From contig NC_089981.1 of assembly GCF_036417845.1 (NCBI RefSeq), forward strand, positions 9,627,501-9,691,500: a stretch of 64,000 nt of DNA. The letters are read 5' to 3'. Below, in pieces: positions 32,946-44,996 of this stretch; positions within the stretch are counted from its first letter, which is position 1; every line of letters starts with the position of its first letter. Position numbers and translations under genes: made by a program. The notes under the pieces were generated by a model. That model saw only the letters and a program-made list of their open reading frames with translations. It searched no databases and had not been told where the DNA came from. This stretch comes from Apteryx mantelli (taxonomy: Eukaryota; Chordata; Aves; Apterygiformes; Apterygidae).

Positions 32946-33302
32946 CCTCCTGCCCCATGGCCCCAGCTGCCACTCACTGCCCCAAGGCCCCAGCTCTGTC
33001 CCGGTGCCCCACAGAGCCCAACACAGAGACCTCCTGCCCCATGGCCCCAGCTGCCACTCACTGCCCCAAGGCCCCAGCTCTGTCCCGGTGCCCCACAGAG
33101 CCCAACACAGAGACCTCCTGCCCCATGGCCCCAGCTGCCACTCACTGCCCCAAGGCCCCAGCTCTGTCCTGGTGCCCCACAGAGCCCAACACAGAGACCT
33201 CCTGCCCCATGGCCCCAGCTGCCACTCACTGCCCCAAGGCCCCAGCTCTGTCCTGGTGCCCCACAGAGCCCAACACAGAGACCTCCTGCCTCATGGCCCC
33301 GG
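32946..33302 (+). repeat. 84-bp minisatellite, about 4.25 copies
   Basis: Units start at 32946, 33030, 33114, 33198 and 33282 (partial), each opening with CCTCCTGCCCCATGGCCCCA. Copies differ only by a few substitutions. The period is a multiple of three, so frames stay open on both strands and spell 28-residue repeats. Nothing else suggests coding. Confidence 0.95.
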
Positions 33303-36300
33303 CTCAAACCTCCACAGCAGGGGCCCACAGGGGCAGTGACTGTGGCAGATTTCGACCACCGTGCACTCTGGCCTCCACACCAGGACTATGTTCCTGGAGT
33401 AATGCCATCAAAGCAATCTGATTTTGACTAATAGTGGGATTAATGAGCTTTGTCAGGTCTTGAGCTGTCCAACTAAGGATGCTCGTTATGAGCCCAGGCC
33501 AATTACAAACTTAGCTGCTGCCTTCAGACATGGGGCTGAGAACGATCCTTTTTTCTTTCATGGCCATTTGTGTTTCAGACATAGAGACAAGATGCTCTGA
33601 GGTAGTTCTGTTGCAAGGGAATAATCCCTCCCTGCAGCTCACATTGCAGGTGGGCTCCATCCTCCCTGCTAGGCTCCCTCAGGATGTTCTTTGTTCTAAA
33701 ATTAAATGAAAAATTGGGTTTCTAAGTAATGGCAGCAAAATTGCCAAGACCCCAACAGAGCAGAATGCTGGAAAATTTCAATGGGGCATAAATGGAGGTG
33801 GTCACTGAAGGAGTGGGGCAGGGAAGGAAGAACAGCCCCCTCCCCAAACTGGCAACTGTGTCTTTTTTTTTTTTTTTTTTTCTCTATCCTTAGCAGCGGG
33901 TAGTGAATTCCAGCTCTTCAGGGCTGTCCCTGCACAACTCTGTGGCACTCAACCTAGCCTCCACAGGTAACGACACATACTGTGAATGCTCGTAATGGCA
34001 GAACTGAGCTGAGGCCAGGGTTTACCTTGTTTCAAGCAATGACAGGCTGTGAGGCGATCAGAAATTGCAAAAAAGTCATTTGTGCATCCTCTGCAGACAT
34101 GTCCCTCGTTTGTAGCTGGCTAACTCTGCTCCTAAATTCACTGTTTCCACCATTCTGTTATTTCTCCCTGAAGTCCAGCTGAGCCCCTTCACTTTTGGGC
34201 CATAGCCACCTGCTGCTATTTCAGTCTGCCCTCACCCCCATGCACATCTGAAGACCTCTTTCCCAAAAGCTGTTCCTGTGAGGTAATTACATACTCAGTT
34301 ATTTCCAGTTGATAAACCTCGTGCGCTTAGAGGTGCATGTGATGGACACGCATGCAGAATTATCACTAACTTAAAAGTCCCAGTATTCCTCCACGCATCC
34401 CACAGTGCTTCTGTCTTCCCACAGGTCCCCTTCCTGCTTCCAGCACAACATCTCCCAAGGAAAAATAAATAAATAAATAAACAAATCATCTCTGTAAGTG
34501 CTCCTATTCCCAGGTTTTTAGCACTTCCTTTTAAACCAACTGCCCAGCTAGTCAGCTGGTATAGTTTGAAATTGATCCATTGTTACATTTCAGGTGGAGA
34601 AGCACTTCCAGTTTCCAAAGCATTTTTCATACCTACTTTCTTGTCTAGCTTCATTTAATTCAAAACACACTCTATTATTACATATTATATGACTGTATTG
34701 CAATGTCTATGGTATACGTTCTGAAATATCTAATAATTTCTTTATTGAAATTAAATTAATCAAAATGATCAAAATGAAGCATTTTGATTTTTCTCAATTG
34801 AAATTTAGCATAATTGACGCAGAAGACATTTCAATGTTTCAACATTGCTCTCTCATGCAAAAGGAAGATTAGAGAAGTAGGAATTCACCATTGAAGAGAA
34901 ACAGTATTTGCCCAAAGATGGGAGATCTTCAGAGAGCAGCCTCCACCAGGAATATCAATGACTCCCCCACTGCTTCTGACCTTCCTTCTCTTTCTGCAGG
35001 TGTGGGAGTGAGGGCAAATTTAAGATAGCATTTAAAATACCAGCAGGAAATGAGTGGAAATGGAAAATATCCCACTTCCCTGTAAGATGAATTTGCAAGA
35101 GATAAATGATGAATTATCTTCTTGAATGGCCTGTCTCCTTCCTTTACTACAAAGGCAGCTTAGACAACTAGATTAGATTCAGTCACCTAACTTTTAAATA
35201 GCTTAACTGCAGGGAGATGAATCCCATCTGCTGTACTGCTGTATAGACATGTGGCATGTGCTCAAGATCCATGATGGGTCTGGATCTACTGCACAGCTCT
35301 GTCCAGGAGATGCATTTCACATTCTCTGAAATATCACACTGAGCTGCACCGTGTGCTGTTCTGACTCTCTTTAAGTGCACGGTAAACTATGCACATCCCG
35401 AAATCTGGGATGCATTGAGCCTAATCCACATGACATGGAGAAAGCATGTGTGAAATTGCACGTGCATGTGTGAAAAAAAAAAACAGCAACAAATTCCTGC
35501 CCTGGAAATCCACCAGCCTTACCCTCCCAAGCCTGCAGTTCTGCGCCATGCCATCACACCATATTTCCATTCCACAGCAATGCAGGAGGCCAGGCTCCAT
35601 GATTACTCTTTCAAATGCTCATAGGTGTGAAACACTTGGGGAAAACATACAGGAAGACTTCCTTGCTGAGCTTTAGCTGTATGCAAGTGACCTATTTAAA
35701 GCTATTCAGGCTTCCTCTGTGTTCATCAGAGAGAAAGAAGTTAGCATCTTCACAGAGCGCTTCTTCCTTAGGGTTGGTTGAATCATCTCCAGGAGCTGCC
35801 TGTCTCTCTCCGTTGAGTCCAGAGGGGGGTTAGATGACTAGATTAGATTCAGACAAAGCTTTTAGGTGCTTCCTGGTAGATGACATGAGCATTTTCACCC
35901 ACAGTCCTCCCTAATTTCTCCCTTTTATCTTTACTGAGAGATCTCAAACCTCCTAGGCACCAGCATGAGGTCCTTCAGTAGGATGCCTGAATTTAGGCGA
36001 GATGAACTGAATCCTAAGAGTCAGTTACTCTAACACAAACAGATAATGTAACTCCCTGTATTTCTCTTGTTGCCAGATGTTGAACTTTTGACGCATTTGG
36101 TGACATAATTAATACGTTCATAATGGATAATTTGCTGAAGGAGCACAGTAACTTAATTCCTGCAAGTTGGAAGTTTCACAGTTATTCAATTCACCTCACA
36201 GAAGAAAATCCTCTTGTCTTCCCTTTACTCTGCTTCCCAAAATACTTGTGCAGCCTCCCCAGATGTGATACTGGATTGTGTCACTTCCTCCTTTACCTAT

Positions 36301-37368
36301 GGATGTCCCCTTGTATGACTTTTCATAATTAACTTGTGCAGGAGAATTATGAGAATTATTAATTGTGTTCAATGATCTTATTCTTTACCATTGAGATCTG
36401 GCTGATAAATCAGGTGCAAAAAAGCAAGGAAGATAGAGATGCCAAGGGGAGAAGAAAGAGAGGCAGTAACAGGAGCAGCAGTGAGTTTGAGGCTGCTGAG
36501 GCTTTCTTTCCACCATGAAATTACTGTGCAGCTATCTTGTACGTCTTATTTCTTACCCTGTCCGTTAGTCTCATGGGCTAGGGAATTACTCATGCCAGGT
36601 GGAACTACTCCTCTTTTACTATAGTTATCTGGAAGTTAATGATCTAAATCCAAGGTACTTGGGCTTTCTGGAGAGTTGATAGGGACAGGCATGACGAGGG
36701 TTCACTGAATTTGCTAGGACACTTATGTCATCAGTTTCACTAGTAAAAAGTAGTAAGGGCAGGGAATGAGACGGGCATGTCCTATAATCAATGACAACAA
36801 AGACACCCTTAGAGGATGATTCCTTCTGCTTATCACACTTATCTTAAGATGGGATGAATTGTCCTTTGAAGGTGATATTGCTTCCTTTGTCTATAGGGGA
36901 GCCTAGAACAGATGTTGACGAGACCCCTAACAAAGGGTAGGGGAAATTAATTCACAGAAAGATTCTTCATTACAGTGCACCTGCTGAGACTCTTAATTAA
37001 GGCCTGGTGTCTTGCAGGAGATCTAATTTACAGACATTGAACTGCATCGAGAGTCATAAATACACCAAGTACTTCAGTAACACCATTTTTCTGAAGAAAG
37101 AATTCCAAAGCTGCAAGCTGAGTGTTAGAATATCACATTTAGAATATCACATTTGATATTGAAGTTGTTTCTCAGCGTGTCACTCCACTAATGTTTCACA
37201 ACGCCCAGGCTGCAGGTGAGCTGCAACATATAGGGAAAAGAATGAGCTGTTGCTCCAAAGGCAGTACTGAATTGCGTAGTTCTGCAAACATCGAAGCAAA
37301 GAACATTTATCTGGGCATTTGTCTGGAGCAGGGAGGGGCTCTACTGCAAGTGTGAAGTCCTAAAGTTT
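33303..37368. other. No gene recognised
   Basis: It contains a run of about 20 T residues (33863-33882) and a short AAAT microsatellite (34463-34482). Otherwise it is AT-rich, non-coding-looking DNA. Confidence 0.6.
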
Positions 37369-37462
37369 TTCTATTTAGATAAATCTTCTGATTTGTTTCA
37401 GTAAGATGTCTTTGTAGTGAAGAAGGAAGCAACTCGCTATTATGAAGGTACACGAAATGTTT

Positions 37463-39959
37463 CACAGAATCACAGAATGGTTGAGGTTGGAAGGGAGCTC
37501 AGGAGATTATCTAGTCCAACCCCCCTGCTCAAGCAGGGTCACCTAGAGCACATTGCACAGGATTGCATCCAGGCGCGTTTTGAATATCTCCAGACAAGTA
37601 GACTCCACAACCTCTCTGGGCAACCTGTTCCAGTGCTCTGTCACCCTCACAGTGAAGAAGTTTTTCCCCATGTTCAGATGGAACTACCTGTGTTTCAGTT
37701 GGTGCCCATTGCCTCGCGTCCTGTTGCTGGGCACCACTGAAAAGAGTCTGGCTCCATCCTCTTGACACCCTCCCTTAAGACACTTGTACACGTTAATAAG
37801 ATCTCCTCTCAGCCTTCTCTTCTCCAAGCTAAACAGGCCAAGCTCTCTCAGCCTTTCCTCATAAGAGAGATGCTCCAGTCCCCTAATCATCTTTGTGGCC
37901 CTTCGCTGGACTTGCTCCAGTAGTGCCACATCCCTCTTGTACTGGGGAGCCCAGAACTGGACGCAGTACTCCAGATGTGGCCTCAGAAGGGCTGAGTAGA
38001 GGGGGAGAATCACCTCCCTCGACCTGCTGGCAACACTCTTTCTGATGCAGCCCAGGATACCATTGGCCTTCTTGGCCACAAGGGCACATTGCTGCCTCAT
38101 GCTTAACTTGGTGTCCACCAGCACTCCCAGGTCCTTCTCAGCAGAGCTGCTTTCCAGCAGGTCAGCCCCAACCTGTCCTGGTGCATGGGGTTATTCCTCC
38201 CTAGGTGCAGGACCCTGCACTTGCCTTTGTTGAACTTCAGGAGGTTCCTCTCCACCCACCTCTCCAGCCTCTCCAGGTCTCTCTGAATGGCAGCACAGCC
38301 CTCTGGCGTATCGGCCACTCCTCCCAGTTTTGTATCGTCAGCAAACTTGCTGAGGGTGCACTCTGTGCCTTCATCCAGGTCATTGATGAAGAAGTTGAAC
38401 AAGACTGGACCCAGTCCTGACCCCTGGGGGACACCACTAGCTACAGGCCTCCAACTAGACTCTGTGCCACTGATCACAAATCTGAGCTCTGCCATTCAGC
38501 CAGTTCTCAATCCGCCTCACTGTCCACTCATCTAACCCACACTTCCTGAGCTTACCTATGAGGATGCTATGGGAGACAGTGTCGAAAGCCTTCCTCAAGT
38601 CAAGGGAGACAACATCCACTGCTCTCCCCTCATCTACCCAGCCAGTCATTCCATCACAGAAGGCTATCAGATTGGTTAAGCAGGATTTCCCCTTGGCGAA
38701 GCCATGCTGGCTACTCCTGATCACTTTCTTGTCCTCCACATGCTTGGAGATGGCCTCCAGGATGAGCTGCTCCATCACCTTTCCAGGGATGCAGGTGAGG
38801 CTGACTGGCCTGTAGTTGCCTGAGTCCTCCTTCTTGCCCTTTTTGAAGACTGGGGTGACACTGGCTTTCTTCCAGTCTTCAGGCACCTCTCCTGTTCTCC
38901 AAGACCTTTCAAAGAGGATGGAGAGTGGCTTAGCAATAATGTCCGCCAGCTCCCTCAGCACTCGTGGGTGCATCCCATTGGGGCCCATGGATTTGTGGGT
39001 GTCAAGTTTGCTTAAAAGATCTCTAACCTGATCCTCCTCCACCAAGGGAAAGTCTTCCTTTCTCCAGACTTTCTCTCTTGCCTCCAGGGTCTGGGGTTCC
39101 TGAGGGCTGGCCTGAGCAGTAAAGACCAAAGCAAAGGCGGCATTCAGTAACTCTGCCTTCTCTGCATCCTTCCTCACCAGGGCACCCTCCCCATTCAGCA
39201 AAGGGCCCACATTTTCCCTAGTCTTCCTCTTGCTACTGATGTCTTTGAAGAAGCCCTTCTTGTTGTCCTTGACATCTCTCACCAGATTTAATTCCAAACG
39301 GGCCTTAGCCTTCCTCGTTGCATCCCTGCATACTCTGACAATGTTCCTATATTCCTCCCAAGTGGCCTGTCTCCCTTTCCACTTTCTGTAGACTTCCTTC
39401 TTCTGGTTGAGTTTTGCCAGGAGCTCCTTGCTCATCCATGCAGGTCTCCTGCCCCCTTTGCTTGACTTCCTACTCATAGGGATGCACTGATCTTGAGCCT
39501 GGAGGAAGTGATGTTTGAATATTAACCAGCTCTCTTGAACACCCCTTCCTTCTAGGGCCCTAACCCATGGCATTCCTCCAAGTAGGTCCCTGAAGAGGCC
39601 AAAGTTTGCTCTCCTCAAGTCCAGGGTTGCGATCCTACTTGGTGCCCTGCTGCCTCCTCGCAGGATCCTGAACTCCACCATCTCATGGTCACTGCAGCCA
39701 AGGCTGCCCCCGACCTTCACATCTTCCACCAGTCCTTCTTTGTCTGTTAGTACGAGGTCCAGCAGCACACCTCTCCTTGTTGGCTCCTCCACCACCTGTG
39801 TCAAGAAGTTGTCACCAATGCTCTGCAGGAACCTCCGGGACTGTTTGTGCCTAGCTGTGTTGTCTTCCCAGCAGATATCGGGGTGGTTGAAGTCCCCCAT
39901 GAGAACCAGGGCCTGGGATCGTGAGGCTACTTCCAGCTGTCTGTAGAAGGCCTCATAAG
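37463..39959 (-). mobile_element. CR1 LINE, 5'-truncated, about 2.5 kb
   Basis: The element runs on the minus strand, with its 3' end at 37463 (the CACAGAATCACAGAATGG typical of CR1) and its truncated 5' end at 39959. The bases TTT flank both sides. The matching place in block A (about 6266-6275) reads straight through without the element, so this is an insertion with a visible empty site. It postdates the A/A' duplication. Confidence 0.96.
37543..39959 (-). pseudogene. CR1 ORF2 (endonuclease C-terminal part and reverse transcriptase), broken
   Basis: It begins inside the endonuclease (LVLMGDFNHPDICW; later GCSDHEMVEF). The reverse transcriptase follows: TPVFKKGKKEDSGNYRPVSL, GFAKGKSCLTN, LDLRKAFDTV, then after a frameshift near 38470 [20 protein letters not shown] and the catalytic FADDTK. 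A second shift near 38115 leads to the LEYCVQFW region. A nonsense codon at 37684-37686 precedes the conserved end (FFTVRVTEHWNRLPREVVES); the ORF ends at 37543. The first ~22 codons of the long frame that reaches 40026 come from flanking DNA, not CR1. Confidence 0.93.
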
Positions 39960-40090
39960 TTTGTAGCTTTTGAAATAAGAGTTTATTTCTGGGAACAATA
40001 TGGCATAAAATATCTCGCACCTTCATGCAAGGAAGGTAGGCCTATTTCTTCATTTTAGAGACCAAAAAGATCATTTTCAATCTGCAGATA

Positions 40091-40195
40091 GAATCATAGA
40101 ATCATTTAGGTTGGGAAGGATTTCTGGAGGTCATCAAGTCCAACCTCCTCCTCAGAGCAGGTTCAGTCAGATCAGATTGCTCCGGCCCAATCCAG
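40091..40195 (-). mobile_element. CR1 LINE 3' end fragment, copy in A'
   Basis: The ATAGAATCATAGAATCATTTAGG start and the AGGTCATCAAGTCCAACCTC core are a CR1 3' end on the minus strand. It is the partner of 6031-6136, so it was present before duplication. Confidence 0.9.
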
Positions 40196-41911
40196 CTGAA
40201 TTTTAAATGTCAGCACAGATGGAGATTCTACAAATTTGCACCTAATCCAGTGTTTGATCACTCACGTTGGGGCAGGAGAGGGAAATTTCCTCCTTCAGTT
40301 TCCCAAGTAGTCCATGGAAGAGAGCAACCTGTTGATAGCAAGCTCATTGAAGCCCTTTTCTGAGAATTAACTGGGCTAGTTGCTGTGTTTTAGGGCAGAA
40401 AAGGTTGGGTAGGTTGGAGATAAACAACAGCCAGCTATGCAAAGCTAACTCAGTGTGTAAAGGCAGTCTGGTCTTTTGTGCATCTAAGCAGGGTAAGCAT
40501 TTTGCTCACTTAAACTGTGTATCTAACCATTATAGGCTGGTTTTAATCCTGCTGTCTGCTTCTTGAAATGGGCAAGTACTTCTGAAGATTTGGCTCAAGC
40601 GGGGAATAAACTGGCTTGGTATTTACAGTATCTACTCTTGCCTTTCTGGATGAAACAGGTCAGTAAGAGAATAGTTTTGTACATATGCAATACCTTGAAG
40701 CCTATGCTAGAAACAGACCTCAGCAAGAATTGAAACCTCCATTCAGTCACCCACGTGATAAGAACTCCGCTTTGAGAGCGTCAGCCAGGTTACTGGTAAC
40801 CTCCAGTAGATTAACAATAATTATTCATGTGAGGTGAAGCTGGTAGAACCTTTACAGGGATGAGTGATTCCCTTTTTGTTCAGGATTCCTTCCCTTTTAG
40901 CATGAGATTTTTCCCCCTCTAAATGGAAAGTATTTCATTTGGTGACTCTTCCCAATTTATTCCTGAGCAGAAGATGGCCACTTTTCCTTGACAACGGGGA
41001 TGCAAGCAAATGAGAAATGCTTTCTCAGGCAAACCTGGAGGATCTTGTGGTATCTCCTCCTCTTTGGGAAGATGCAAAGCTGAGTTTTCCTGCTGCTGTT
41101 GCCATTTAGTGCTTGGCACCTTTCATTCAAGAGAGGAAACTCTTACTTTCTTCTGCCAGGATGTGGATGTGTTATTTGTATGTTTACAAGTTGCAGTCCC
41201 AAAGGTCAGGGTGGTGGAGGTCCATGTAATTAAGGCAGGTCTTAGCAAGTTGGCACAGCTGCAGCCTAACCATTATATTCCTATTTCAGCAAGGCTGAAC
41301 AGGGGCTGCTTTGCCCTTTTAACGGTCTTTGTGGCCCATACTGAGCTCTAACTACCCTGCTACCAATGCCCCGGGGAGTTAGCTAATAGGCAAAAAAGGT
41401 ATTGGTGATTGCAATACAGGAAGAATGATGTCTGAACTAGTGTCAAGACCATGTATCTTCAGGAACAAGTGGGCCATTGCCCTTGGAGTGGGCCATTTGG
41501 ATGATACTGTACACCCAACCGTGGCCACGAGTGAGGGGAGAAGCGTGCTCCATAGATGTCCTCAAGAAAAGCAGACTTTCTTCCTTAAAAAAGGCACACT
41601 AAAAGTGGGCACACTAAAACCATTGTAGTGCCAAACTAGGACTTGTGTTTCACAGTGCTGCTGTTGCTTTTCGAATAAATTATTTTACCTTTCTGTGCTT
41701 TCTTATCTCACCTGAAAAATAGGAACAGTACTCCCTTGTATCACAAGTCATTTCAATGCGTAATTAAAGAAGTCTAGTCAGAAGCTATGATGAAAATGCG
41801 CCGTACTTCCTTGTGGCTACTGAGACAATCCATTGTGTGTTGCCAGTTTCCCATTACTTCTAGGTGTTGAACCAGTTTCTTGTCGGGAGATAGCATGAGT
41901 GTGCTAGCAAC
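40196..41911. other. No gene recognised (block A')
   Basis: Inverted partner of 4311-6030. Paired short frames reflect the duplication only. Confidence 0.65.
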
Positions 41912-42928
41912 ATGCCTGAGAGGAATCACTGTGTGGCCATTGAGTTTATCCTCTCTGGACTAACAGAAAGCCAAGAGGTGAAGGTAACCCGCTTTTTTTA
42001 AGCACATTAATAGGGAATCTTGGAAGGATCATGTAGATGAAGGTTGATCCCCCGGCTTCACACACTGTGTACCTTTCCCTCAGTAACTTGGCTTCTGTGG
42101 ATTTCTGTTACTCCTCAGCTAGCTCCCCGAGGTTGCTGGTGAACTCTTCAGCAGTGAGGAGAGCCATTTCAGTCAGTGCCTGTGTGGCACAGCTATTCAC
42201 TTGTCTCCTCATGGCTAGTGCTGTGTGTCTCCTGCTGGCAGGAACGACATATGGCTGCATGTGGCTCTCTGTAACCCTCTCCTTTATGCAACTGTCATGT
42301 CCTCAAAAGCCTGTACACAGATGGTAATCATCTCCTGTTTCATTGGCTTTGTCCAGGCACTTGCGCAAACTATCTCCACCTTCACATTCTCTTTCTGTGA
42401 CTTTGGTGTTATCGGTCATTATTTCTGTGACATCCCCCTAGGATCCAGCTTTCATGCTCTGACACCTATAGCAAAGAGACGGTACTTCACATTTTTGGTG
42501 TGTTTCGTGGCATCTTCACATCTCTGGCAATTCTCATCTCCTGCACCTACCTCATCTCCACCACCCTGAGGATCCACTCCTCCAAGGGCAGATGCAAAGC
42601 CTTCTCCACCTGTGCTTCCCATCTGAGAGCTCTCTTCTTGTTTTATGGCAGCACCATTTTTATGTGCAGTAGCCCAACATCCAGCTACTCATTGGACTGA
42701 GATAAATGGGCCTCTCTGTTCTCTACAGTGGTGACTCCAGTGCTGAATCTTATCAGCTACAGCCTAAGGAATAAGGAGGTGAAGGATGCTCTGAGGAGAG
42801 TTTTAGGTCATATCAGAGAAACTTCAGCAGACTTGTTAGAAAGAGAACTTTGTTTGGGGAGAATTTATCAAAACCTTGGTACAAAGAGTAGGACTTCCAA
42901 GGAAGATTTGATCCGCTTCCAAGGGTGA
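41912..42928 (+). pseudogene. Olfactory receptor pseudogene (OR5/8/9-like), copy A'
   Basis: The ATG at 41912 opens a 29-codon N-terminus (IEFILSGLTES) that ends at a TAA after TTTTTT. TM1 is largely deleted. TM2 (SLSNLASVDFCYSS), CNPLLYATVMS after the lost DRY motif, TM5, KGRCKAFSTC and [17 protein letters not shown] follow in changing frames with a stop before TM7. The lesions are shared with 3294-4310; a few substitutions differ (for example FRGIF here against FCGIF there). Confidence 0.9.
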
Positions 42929-44486
42929 GATTCAGAAAGGTACTTAATTGTTAGAAGGGATTTTAGGTGGACTTTTAACTGGTTGTATCTGCAACTTCTA
43001 TCTTGAAAGACTGTGTTCCTCTGCTGCTGAAAGCTGGAGGAATCCTGACTCTTAACTTGCAAGTTCCAAGCACAAACAGGACTCCTGCCTGAGGAGTGCG
43101 TGGCACAGAGTTTCAGTTCTCTGTTCTTTTAGGAACGTTTGCTCATGTAGGAAAACCACCAGTCCATCAAGATGAGAAAAAGCTTTCAGAGATATTCAAG
43201 AGGGGAAAAGCAATGTGATTTGAATTTATGGCCATTTCTGCTACGTCTTCAGTATTTGAAAGGAGTAGCCTCTTCCAGTGCAACACACAGAACCTGAAGT
43301 TCTGGAAAGGAAATCTTGGAGAACACACACCCGTGTTTTTGCCCCCCAAACACTAGGGAAAGTAACTGTCCCTCTTCTCTTAAATCTCCCTCTTCTGTCA
43401 CTCATTACTACCTCCTTTTTCCCCTTCTGCCTGGAAACATGAAAAAACTACAGAAATGCAGAAAAGATTGACTTCTAATTTTGCTACCATTGTGAAGTAA
43501 CAAGAACTTGTTCCTGCTTTTCATCTCCACATATCAGCAATCCACTTGAGGCAACTGAGTGAACCGGTAGTTATTTTAAGGACATTGGACATAATCTGAA
43601 AGTTAATCAAGCTGCAGTGTTGTTTCACTTAAAAGAATGACGGAATAAGATGGTGACTTACCAACAACATGTCTGTCATCAATGTGATTTTGAGATTAAA
43701 CGACCAATCATTTCTGGGAGATGAGAAAGCTGGGAAAGGCTTTGGAATCCTTTTATCAATTCAACTAAGCTAGCTCTAAGGATAGGTGTTCTAGCGCTAC
43801 TAGATGTTTCATCCCTTCTGGCTGAGTTTACAAATGCTGTCCCTCAGTTGGCAGAAGGAGTTGAAATCTTTATTGAGCTGAAAGTGACAGAATTAATCTC
43901 AGACAGGCGAGAAGTTCCTGCCTCTGCATAAGGTTTACAGTCAAAGGGGGATGGAAAGAGGTCTCGCAGATTCCCTTTGCATTTCACTGCAAGCCTTTTA
44001 GGGCTGTTATTTCCCCTGACTTCCTCTCCTTAAAGCTGTACATAACTATAGCAAAGATTGTGTCCCTGTGATCATCTATGGCACCCTAAAGAAGGATTTT
44101 ACAAGTCTCTTTCTTTCAAACTGCTGCCAGCATATTTTACAGAGAGCTGATATGACTGCGAAACATCATCATTTCTGCCCAAAGACACACGGCTGGGGAG
44201 AAAACTTATCTTCATATGTTATAGTCTGAATTTTGATCAAGTAGTGATGATTAAAGGCCATCACTATCTCAGAAGCCGTTTATCTCAGTAACGCTAAAAT
44301 TAGAATATGCACGGGGTAGTAAAAGCATTTGGACTATATGCACTATTATCCCACTGGCCTGACAGTCCTAAAATGCAGGAAAAAGAATGTGAAAATATAT
44401 CCTTTTGGTGCTGCTAGTTGTCATCTTTCTGTTGCTGCAGAGGCTGAAGCTCAAGGTTTATCTCTTGTTTCTGATTATTAAATATC
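42929..44486. other. No gene recognised (block A')
   Basis: Inverted partner of about 1740-3293, with no coding signal. Confidence 0.65.
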
Positions 44487-44490
44487 ATCA

Positions 44491-44996
44491 TGTGATATGT
44501 GCTAATTTGTTGCATCAAAGTGAGAAACAGCCTTGGGAACATCTTGTATTGTGGTATGTACTAATTTGTTACATCAGCGAGAAACAGCCTTGGGAACATC
44601 TATGGGAACACCCTGCGGTGGGGGGCATGTACCTCGCCTGAGATAACTGAGTTGAGCTAGCAAAGCGGCAATGTTAGTTTAGATAGCCTAATATGGCGCA
44701 CAATGCAGAGGAAGACTCCAGCCTTCATCCCCACGACCACCAGAGGGCTGAAGAAGAACCCCTAGCAACAGCCGGCACAACCGCACAAGTTACAGGAGGT
44801 GCCCCGTATACCCGGAACTGGAATCGCATATAAGGAGACTGTGAGGGGGGGGTGCGTGCGCTGTTGGTGGAGCAGGAGACTTCCCCGGCCGCCCAACGCT
44901 GTTTTGCTTACTTGTGACTTGCTCAATTATTTTATAAATTGGAATTTATGCAACCCGGCCCGAGTGGTTGTCAATTTGTCACGTTTACCTATAACA
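44491..44996 (+). mobile_element. Solo LTR (506 bp) with 4-bp target-site duplication
   Basis: It begins TGTGATATGTG and ends CTATAACA, flanked by ATCA at 44487-44490 and 44997-45000. The same place in block A (around 1738) has a single ATCA and no insert. A TATA-like CATATAAGG at about 44828 and a GC-rich downstream part orient it on the plus strand. It is unrelated to the LTRs at 6354 and 12471. The 4-bp duplication suggests a gammaretrovirus-like family. Confidence 0.9.
44494..44610 (+). repeat. Two tandem ~58-bp units in the U3 of the solo LTR
   Basis: Two diverged units share CTAATTTGTT, then GAGAAACAGCCTTGGGAACA and TCT. Direct repeats in U3 are typical of retroviral enhancers. Confidence 0.75.

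Noticed and set aside
32624-33431. ORFs of 153-265 codons over the minisatellite
   Set aside because: All come from the stop-free 84-bp unit, read in several frames at once.
38455-40026. 523-codon minus-strand ORF taken as a complete reverse transcriptase protein with its own start
   Set aside because: Its first ~22 codons are flanking DNA beyond the CR1 edge at 39959. The element is 5'-truncated and the RT is cut by frameshifts.
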